The notes under the pieces: model-generated
The model's database searches: none
What the model was told of the DNA's origin: nothing
Seen by the model: only the letters and a program-made list of their open reading frames with translations
Assembly: GCA_964473645.1 (NCBI GenBank)
Contig: CAYYPW010000018.1
Location: forward strand, 1 to 64,000
DNA: 64,000 nucleotides
Source of the DNA: HdN1 sp964473645
GTDB taxonomy: Bacteria > Pseudomonadota > Gammaproteobacteria > Pseudomonadales > Ketobacteraceae
Direction of reading: 5' to 3'
Shown: positions 26,233-33,900 of the stretch, piece after piece
How positions within the stretch are numbered: the stretch's first letter is position 1
Layout of the letters: the number at the start of each line of letters is the position of its first letter
Program-made: the position numbers and the translations under genes

Positions 26233-26295
26233 ACTGAACCTCGATTGCTAGATTGGGTGCGCGAGCGCCTGTTTTAGCTGTCGCCACAAACCGGT

Positions 26296-28227
26296 TTAGC
26301 GTTGTTTCAAAAATAGTGGTCCTGAATTTTGCAGCACGTCACTCTTTAGCGCGTCACTCTTTAGCATGTCACTCTTTAGCTCGTCACTTGGGAGCACGTC
26401 ACTTTTTAGAATGTCGCTCTGCAGCACGTCGCTCTGCAGTACGGTGCCGCCCACCTTGGTGCCGCCACTAATTGGGGTGACAGGTTCTAACACTGCACCG
26501 GTTGTATGGCCAGCAACGCCCCCGGGCACCGTAAAATTGCTGGTACACTCTTGTTGCGACCCACCAAAAATAGGATTGCAGCGGAAATAAGCTTCGATAA
26601 TTGACCGCAAATCGTCGCGATCAGCCCAGAGTTTAAGTGCAAAATTGCCAGGCATATCACCATCGGGGAACGACTCGGCCTGTGTGCCTAACCAAGGTAC
26701 CAGCGTACTGCTATCCGTGACAATATCGATGCCTAGGGGCGGCTGATTCAAACCGTTACACAGGTGAGGAATATCAAACTGTTGGGTAAAGGAATCCGCG
26801 TAGTCTTCAAGAAATTCCTTCATTGCGACATCGTCGGGATTCCAGTAACTGTTGAAGCTGCCAATGGGTTCGCCACTGAAGAAATCATAGGCCATCCACG
26901 CCCAGAAAAACGCTTTGGGTGCCAGTTCCGCCCACACCGGAATATCCTTGTGAAAATCATACATGCGAGCGGTGATGCGCAATACCGAATCCGGGCCATA
27001 CGGCATGCTCTGGCCGCTCGGGCCGGCTACGCAGGCCAGGTCGTAATCCAGTTTAAAATCAATATCCACCCAGGGGTGCGGCAGGTAACTCCCTGCATCA
27101 ACCTTGAAATCAAAATCCACACCAAAAATTGCGTTTTGATAATCCAATACGTTGATTTCGACATTGCGCCGGTGATTGTCGCTATCCCAGTACAATTCAT
27201 TGCCTTTCAGGAAATGCCCCACATAGCCTTCCAGACGGGTCTCAAGCTCGTCACGAAACACCCAGCTCCGCCAGGGAAACCGGTTGTCGAAGTCAGTAAC
27301 GCCCGTATTGTGTTCGGTCGGATTCACATACAAATTGCTGCGAAGATGTGCCCAGCCGCTTGATGTGCGCATGTCCCGCATGGGTACCGTATAGATTGTG
27401 GTAAAAATATCATTGGTGCCACGAAAACGTTTGCAGTCGGAATTCGCATCTCGCATCGGGTGGTTGAATAGCTCAATGCCGTTGATATAGAGCGCCAACT
27501 TCTTGATACAGATATCGTCCTGACCCGAAATAGACAAGTTAAAATCCTGCAGGTCGCCTACGTATTTCACCTTGTAAAAATTCAGATCATAGGTGCGCGA
27601 ACTGCCCTTTTTGAAAACAGCACCTTGAATAAGATCGGTGAGGGTGAACTCGCCTTGTGGTGCGGGATATATCCAGGTAAAGCCAGGTAGCCCGACGCCC
27701 AGTACATTGTTGGTGCCCTCAAGCCCACCGCCATGTTCCCCCACATCGATGCGCAGTTGCGCGCGAGTCACCGGTGGATTAATGCCTTGGGGCGATGTTT
27801 TGGTGCAGCGTTGCGGGCTTTCTCGTCGACCGGCGCTGTTATAAGCCTCAATTTTGTAGCAGTAGCGAGTGTCATAGGCGAGTCCCTCATCGGTAAATGA
27901 TCGAAAGTTGTAGCTGCCGTCAATCGCGGTGAGCGTTTTGATGCGGGTCCATGTAGTGGTGCCATATTGTTGGCGAAATACGCGGAAGCCATCTTCGTTC
28001 CATGAGTTATCCTTCCATTTGATCTGGATTTTATTTACACCGAAAAAGAGATTTTCGTTATCGGCTCGTAACGGTGTAATTGTGGGCGCTACGGGGTAGG
28101 GGCTTTCTGTAGGATCATAGCCGCCCCCTTCGCCATTGGGATCTTGTTTGGGCAAGGCTGTGGCGGTGTGTAGCATCATCAGGCCGGTGAGTAGGATCAG
28201 GCCGCGTAACAGTGGCTGGGTTTTCAT
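26296..28227 (-). CDS. Large secreted protein with fibronectin type III domain and repeat tail
   Basis: A 643-residue exported protein. Residues 1-25 are a signal peptide (LILLTGLMMLHTATA). Residues about 48-150 form a fibronectin type III module (IQIKWKDNSWNEDGFRVFRQ, YDTRYCYKIEAYNSAG). The middle has a PLAT/lipase-like stretch (YDLNFYKVKYVGDLQDFNLS, FNHPMRDANSDCKRF) and Trp-rich segments that I cannot assign. The last 50 residues contain seven LxSDx pentapeptides encoded by a 15-bp tandem repeat. It is co-oriented with the metzincin-like gene upstream; both are secreted. Probably extracellular or surface; no catalytic residues identified. Confidence 0.7.
   Translation of the reverse strand: MKTQPLLRGLILLTGLMMLHTATALPKQDPNGEGGGYDPTESPYPVAPTITPLRADNENLFFGVNKIQIKWKDNSWNEDGFRVFRQQYGTTTWTRIKTLTAIDGSYNFRSFTDEGLAYDTRYCYKIEAYNSAGRRESPQRCTKTSPQGINPPVTRAQLRIDVGEHGGGLEGTNNVLGVGLPGFTWIYPAPQGEFTLTDLIQGAVFKKGSSRTYDLNFYKVKYVGDLQDFNLSISGQDDICIKKLALYINGIELFNHPMRDANSDCKRFRGTNDIFTTIYTVPMRDMRTSSGWAHLRSNLYVNPTEHNTGVTDFDNRFPWRSWVFRDELETRLEGYVGHFLKGNELYWDSDNHRRNVEINVLDYQNAIFGVDFDFKVDAGSYLPHPWVDIDFKLDYDLACVAGPSGQSMPYGPDSVLRITARMYDFHKDIPVWAELAPKAFFWAWMAYDFFSGEPIGSFNSYWNPDDVAMKEFLEDYADSFTQQFDIPHLCNGLNQPPLGIDIVTDSSTLVPWLGTQAESFPDGDMPGNFALKLWADRDDLRSIIEAYFRCNPIFGGSQQECTSNFTVPGGVAGHTTGAVLEPVTPISGGTKVGGTVLQSDVLQSDILKSDVLPSDELKSDMLKSDALKSDVLQNSGPLFLKQR
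26335..26439 (-). repeat. 15-bp tandem repeat coding for LxSDx pentapeptides
   Basis: Seven consecutive 15-base units lie inside the 3' end of the secreted-protein gene. On the plus strand each carries a CACGTCACTCTTTAG-like unit with small changes. They encode LQSDV, LQSDI, LKSDV, LPSDE, LKSDM, LKSDA and LKSDV, and a degenerate eighth unit follows. Because the unit is a multiple of three, copy-number changes would alter length without a frameshift. Confidence 0.9.
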
Positions 28228-28376
28228 GGCAGGGTTCCTTGGCTCGTGAATACGATTTCACTCTAGTCCTGAGAGCGACAGGAAAATTGACCTGAACCTG
28301 CAGTGCGTTTGCGGTTTTCGGTCAAAATTTGCCATGTTATTTTTTACCCTATTATTTTGTGATATTTGACAGAAAT

Positions 28377-30317
28377 CTATTCAGGAAAAAAGCTGATTCC
28401 GCTTAGACCGACAGAAGCGCCTGCAGGTACTGTCGCCGATGTTTCGACGCGAATTGAAGCGACGCCATTAAGTGGCCTGACGTAACGATATTCAACAAAA
28501 CGGGAAATGTTGTTGTGGGTGCCAAGGGCTTTCATTGTGGTGACGGGCTTGCCCCTGCCATTATTCGAAGTTAAATAAAAATGAGCCACCAGAAATTCAT
28601 CGCCGGCATTTGCAGTGCCAAAAATACGGAAAACATAGGATTTTTGCGTATCAAGCCCTGCAATGACGAGTTCTGGTGCCGGGTCGCCTTGTGTCACCAT
28701 AAAATAGTCCGTATTGGCCATCACCGCAGCTTCGTCTCGCCCGTAAGCGATAGACGCGCTCAAGGCAGGCAGCAATCTGTTCGCACCGTGAAAGGCTTGT
28801 GTGATGGAAAGTCTGGCCATTGAATCGTCGCCATTCTGATCCAGCAAAACATACGGCGTGGTGGAAACACTGGCTTGCGTAACGTTATTCCAATGGCACG
28901 TTCCCGTGGGTGTGTGAGGGCATGCGGGATCAGTTGTTTTATCGTCATAATTAAACATCGGGCCATTAAATCGGTCTGGCCCGAAATCAATCGCCACGGC
29001 TGGCCCCTGTTGATCCACGATATGGTTGAGGTGGTTGCTGAATTCTGCCGCTTTCGTTGCATACTTCGACACGATACGGCGAGCATTTCGCGGAGTGCTG
29101 TTGGTATCTTTCAGCGGGACCAGTCTAAGCTCCTGAGTATCGTCTTCAAGGGTCGATTGCACCATCAGGCAAGCGGTTTCGTCGGTGTGCGCGATATTTC
29201 CCATTTTCAGTGGTTTGGTAAAACGAGTGCGCAAGGTGGAGAGTGAGGGAATCACGGTGGTGCTCAGCGGCGCTACGGCGCCATCGGGAATGTCCTTTCG
29301 AATGCAGTTGCCGTTTGAATCTTTGTCTGCAGCCCAACCGACATGGGCGACGATTTTTTTACCAACCGCGTTCACAGGCGTCAATATGGCATTACCAAAG
29401 GCATCTCTCACCCCTGTCATGACATCGGAATACATGTTGAAGAGCGGTTTGCCGTTGTCGTCAACGGTGTTTTGATAACCCCAGTTATCCACCTGCCCCT
29501 GGATCAAATCAGGAAACTCGAGATTGTTATCGGTAGGCCCATACCCTGGAATCACACGAATATTGTAGTGGTTGGCTCCCAGCAAATGGCTGACCTCATG
29601 TACAAAGACATAGTAAGGCGATATAGCCACATTCGCCTTGAGTACAGCAAACCCGTCACGCGGGTTGCTTACGCCTATCGACATGGCCAGGCCATCGATA
29701 TTGAGCGTTCTGTTTTCTGGTTCAACGGCATTACCATCGACAAGCATTACCACAAAATCGGCGTTATAACGCTCACGTAAGGTGTGTACGGTATTGAGCA
29801 GGGTGGTGTTTGTATCCGTGTTATCCAGACGATTGCGCAGTGAATAAAGCTGGTTGGGGATGCCGCTGCCCCTGGCAATGCCGTAGGCAAGGGGTGAATT
29901 ATGCTGAATATTGCTAGCGGAAAATCGCTCATCATACACTAGCCCGCTTTCTTCTAGTTTAACGGCAGCTGCCAGCTGGAATTGCAAATTTATCAAACCG
30001 CTGTTGTGGTAGGTGTCGTTCAGCTCTTGCAGGGCGATCTCGACGAGATTTTGTGCGTGATCGTCTGTGCGAACTGCAAATCCCGGAAGGGCATCGCAAG
30101 GGTGCTGGTAGCCTGTTAACAAATATACACGTTCGTTATTTTGTCGGGCGGCGTCCGATAACTGTTGACACCCTATGGTGTTGGTGCGAGCCCATTGGCT
30201 GACTTTGTCGGTGTAAATCACTAATACATCAATGATGGTTTTTGCGAAAACACTGTGTGGCATAAGCGTCAGAAACGCCCACAGCAGTGCATAGCGGATT
30301 CTCATTACCCTTGACAT
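28377..30317 (-). CDS. Secreted metzincin-like zinc metalloprotease
   Basis: A 646-residue exported protease. From the ATG at 30317 (AAGGAG six bases upstream) it starts with a signal peptide ending HSVFA-K. The catalytic motif VHEVSHLLGANHYN near residue 239 is HExxHxxGxxH, so three His bind zinc as in metzincins (reprolysin/M12-like), and TIIDVLVIYTDK near the mature N-terminus is typical of bacterial M12B-like enzymes. After the catalytic domain comes about 250 residues without clear family, ending in a beta-rich domain. It is likely secreted to degrade proteins. The FnIII secreted protein lies downstream after 149 bases. Confidence 0.85.
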   Translation of the reverse strand: MSRVMRIRYALLWAFLTLMPHSVFAKTIIDVLVIYTDKVSQWARTNTIGCQQLSDAARQNNERVYLLTGYQHPCDALPGFAVRTDDHAQNLVEIALQELNDTYHNSGLINLQFQLAAAVKLEESGLVYDERFSASNIQHNSPLAYGIARGSGIPNQLYSLRNRLDNTDTNTTLLNTVHTLRERYNADFVVMLVDGNAVEPENRTLNIDGLAMSIGVSNPRDGFAVLKANVAISPYYVFVHEVSHLLGANHYNIRVIPGYGPTDNNLEFPDLIQGQVDNWGYQNTVDDNGKPLFNMYSDVMTGVRDAFGNAILTPVNAVGKKIVAHVGWAADKDSNGNCIRKDIPDGAVAPLSTTVIPSLSTLRTRFTKPLKMGNIAHTDETACLMVQSTLEDDTQELRLVPLKDTNSTPRNARRIVSKYATKAAEFSNHLNHIVDQQGPAVAIDFGPDRFNGPMFNYDDKTTDPACPHTPTGTCHWNNVTQASVSTTPYVLLDQNGDDSMARLSITQAFHGANRLLPALSASIAYGRDEAAVMANTDYFMVTQGDPAPELVIAGLDTQKSYVFRIFGTANAGDEFLVAHFYLTSNNGRGKPVTTMKALGTHNNISRFVEYRYVRPLNGVASIRVETSATVPAGASVGLSGISFFPE

Positions 30318-30351
30318 GGTGAACTCCTTGAACTGCCGTGGTGTTGGACAT

Positions 30352-30720
30352 TTACAGTGCGTCAATGACTTCTTGTGCCGCACGAAAAGCATCAATGGCG
30401 GCGGGTGCGCCCGCATATACAGCACAATGCAGTAATGTTTCGCGGATTTCTTCAACGGTACAGCCGTTGTTGAGTGCGCCGCGCACGTGGCCTTTGATTT
30501 CCTGCGGGCATTTGAGGGCGGTCAACGTGGCGAGGGTAATCAGACTGCGGGTACGCAGGTCTAAGCCTTCGCGCACCCAAACGCCGCCCCAGGCATGTTC
30601 GTTGACGAAATCTTGCAAGGGTTGTGTGAACGCGGTCGCATTGCTGAGTGCGCGATCGACAAAGGCATCACCCATCACTTGACGACGGATTTGTTCACCT
30701 GGATGTTTGGCTTGGGTCAT
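30352..30720 (-). CDS. Carboxymuconolactone decarboxylase-like protein
   Basis: A 122-residue all-helical protein of the CMD/AhpD superfamily. Recognisable parts are MGDAFVDRALSNATAFTQPL, WVREGLDLRTRSLITLATLT, and VEEIRETLLHCAVYAGAPAA. PcaC proteins convert 4-carboxymuconolactone in protocatechuate breakdown, but the active-site His appears in LLHCAVYAG without other pca genes nearby, so its substrate is uncertain. A CAGGAG site lies eight bases before the ATG at 30720. The stop lies 35 bases before the metalloprotease start. It is divergent from the P450-FAAL megaenzyme gene, with about 270 bases between. Confidence 0.85.
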   Translation of the reverse strand: MTQAKHPGEQIRRQVMGDAFVDRALSNATAFTQPLQDFVNEHAWGGVWVREGLDLRTRSLITLATLTALKCPQEIKGHVRGALNNGCTVEEIRETLLHCAVYAGAPAAIDAFRAAQEVIDAL

Positions 30721-30847
30721 GACATCGGCTCCTGTTGATAGCGTGGTTTCAAGCCTTGAGATTATTGCGTATTGCGGCGTGGTTTTTCACGTCAGCGTAT
30801 GGTTTTAAAAGTAGCTCAAAAGACAAAGCCCAAGGGGAGGGGCATGA

Positions 30848-30916
30848 CGCAAAAGTTTTTTGCGCAAGGCCCACGGTCAGGCTTCGTTGTCAATCCCACA
30901 AAGGGTTTACCCTGTG
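30848..30916 (+). promoter_or_regulatory. Two palindromes in the leader of the P450-FAAL gene
   Basis: CGCAAAA-GTT-TTTTGCG (30848-30864) and CACAAAGGGT-TT-ACCCTGTG (30897-30916, one bulge) lie between the divergent CMD-like gene and the probable megaenzyme start at 30991. Such dyads are typical of operators or transcript hairpins and argue that this stretch is not coding. Confidence 0.4.
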
Positions 30917-30990
30917 GTGCTGTATATCCATTACGCTACCCCAAACATCGCTTTGCGAATTTACATACCCATCAGACAGTAGGGAATGCT

Positions 30991-33900
30991 ATGCAAAAAC
31001 TCTCCCATAATGCTCAATCTGCGCTTAGCGCTAATGAGGCAATACCTGGCACCGACAATCTGCTTGCCTGGATCGTTACCCAAACTCAAAAACAGGGGCC
31101 GGTGTTTCGCTTGCCCTCGGTGCGTCCGACGTATGTGCTGAGTGGTCTGCCTGCGCTAGGTATCATGGATGACCCGCATCTGGTGGAGAGGACGCCCGAC
31201 GTCTTGCCTGCGCAAGCAAGTTACATGTTCAGTGACGAAGTGGTTGCTGTGATCAGCGCGACAAACGGTGATGAACACCAACGTCGACGTGCAAGCTGGT
31301 TGACGCCTGGCGGGATGGATCGTGAGGGGATAACCAAGGCACTACCCGTGATGTCGGCGGTTGTTGATGCGACGTTTACCCAGTGGGAAAAGAGCGGCAT
31401 TTTTTCGCTGGATCTTGAGGTGCGTCGCCTGGTTTGGCGCATCCTGTGCAGGCTGGTGTTGGGTTGCGAAGGAGACGATTCGACGCTGGCGGCTATTGAG
31501 ACGCTGAGTGGTTTCCATCATCAAGGCGATGTGGTGGCAGCCAAGCATCGAGTGCTGGAATGGTTAGGTAGTGTAGCGTCGACATTTGATGCGGATCCTG
31601 CGCGTTATGGCGATACCATCGGCGGACGATTAGCGGCATCTGGTCACTTGTCGAAAACCGAGTTGCTCAACGAAATGAAGCATGCACTCATTGCAGGCAT
31701 CCATTTGTGGTTCCCTGTGGCCGAAGTGTTTCGACAATGCGTTATTGATGCTGCCATTGTGAACACCTTGCAAAATGAGGTTGTAGCGCTCGGTGATAAC
31801 GTCTCTCCTGCGGGTATGCATAAAACGCCGCAGTTAATGCGCGTGGTGAAGGATGCCCTGCGGGTAACCTCACCGTTGCCACTCGTTTTCGCACGTGCAA
31901 AGGTCGGTTTCACTGTGGAAGGCGTGACAATACCTGCCAATGCCACCTTGATAGGTGCGTTACACGCCACAAACCAAACTGCACTTAGGCATGGCGTTGT
32001 CAGTGATGACAACGGTGTCACTGATGTTTCGTTTGGGGTAGGTCGCCACGCTTGCCCGGCGGCCGATATGATGACGGTAACGGCGTGGTTGTGCGCAGCC
32101 AAATTGTTGGCTACTTATGAATTAAAATGCCTTGATTCCACGGATCAACCGGTTCAACAACGTTCCGGTTATTACACCCGACGCGGGTGTTTCGTGTCTT
32201 TTTCGCGCCGCCATCATCAAGCGTTCACTGCGCATGTTAGCGAGATCCACCGTGTAACGCTTGACATGCTCGACGCCATCCCCCCTTCACGCAAGCGAGC
32301 CATCGGCGCTGATCGTAACGCGCGCATTGCCATCGTGGGTGGGGGCATCACCGGTCTCACGCTTGCGCATGAACTACGGAAATGTGGTTATCAGCATATC
32401 ACTGTGTTTGAGCGTGCCCCGTCGATTGGCGGTAAAGCGGATACCGTAACTATTGAGGGTCGTCCTTATAATCTTGGGGCTCACCTGTGTCACGGTAATC
32501 TTGGCGTGGCTGCGCTCGCTGGCGAGGTCGGTGTCAGTCTGGAGCGAGCACCCACCTATGAGCTTTGGGATATTGATCAGAACAAGGCGATTCCTCGCTC
32601 GTACGAGCATTACGCGCAAGTAGAAAAACTGCGTCGATTGCTCGCCGCGCATCCCGATCTTGAGCAGGCCTCTGGATTTGCGGCAACGGAATCATGGACC
32701 TACTCGTCCATCACAAGCTGGTTGGATGCTAACGACCTCGGTGAGTTGCGCGAGGTCGGGCCATTTTTTACCGGCGCAGGTTACGGTTTTGTGAACGACG
32801 ATGTGCCAGCGGCATTTTTTCTGAAATTCGCTCAGCACATGACCGAAGACGGGTGGACGCCAACCGGGGGATACAAGCATTTGCTTGAGCAAGTGAGCCG
32901 CGGACTGAACGTGCGTTGTGATAGCGAGGTGGTGCAGATCAAACGTGGCGCCACACAGGAAACCACACCGGCAAGCCCCCTGCAGATCACGACACGTCGC
33001 GTCACACTCTCTGAGCCCTTAGTGCACGAAGAATTCGACCACCTGATTTTGGCGTGCCCGCTGGAACAGAGCGGGAAGTTTCTTGATCTCTCAAGCGAAG
33101 AACAATCCCTGTTCTCGCGCATCAAAACCTACGATTACTATACGGTGCTGGCCACGCTCGATATCGCACAACCCCATACGCCCGGGCTTTATATCGTACC
33201 CAAAAATACCGCCGACGCGGATAAGAAAGGCCATACCACGGCCTTCGAACGGGCGTTCGAAGAAAGCAATGTATACCATTTCTTTTGCTACGGTGAACCT
33301 GGTCAGAGCGAAGCCGATATTCTTGAAAATGTGCGCATCGACGCCCGCAAGCTGGGTGGCGAAATTGCGCAGGTGCATGTCTTGCAAAAATGGGCCTATG
33401 CACCGCATGTGTCACCGCATGATATGGCACTGGGTTTTCATCGTCGGCTGGATCAGTTGCAAGGGCGTCAGAATACTTACTATGCGGGCAGCCTGTTGGC
33501 GTTTGAGCTGACGGACCATAACGTATTACAGGCCAAGAGCCTGGTGGATCGCTTCTTTGCGGGCCCGGTTGCGCTATCAGAGGCGCAAAAATATTTGCCC
33601 GTGAGTGACAGCACCGCAACGGTAAACCCTTCATCAGTAAACTCTTCACCTTTAAACTCTTCATCAGTAAAGAATGACCCACATTCGCGGCTGCCTGAGC
33701 TTGGTACGCAATCCATACTCGAGATTTTGCGTGAACGTTATGAGCAAACACCCAATGCACCGCTGAGTACTTTTTTGGATACCAAAGGCAAAGTGGTGCG
33801 CACGCTTACGTACAAAATACTGGTCGAGCGCGCCATGGCTTGTGCCGTGAGTCTGCGGGATAAAGGGGTAAAACCGGGTGATCGCGTTGCCTTGGTCTAT

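Noticed and set aside
30772..30990. N-terminal extension of the P450-FAAL protein
   Set aside because: The added residues do not resemble P450 sequence and the DNA contains two dyads; a TTG start would also be needed for the longest form.
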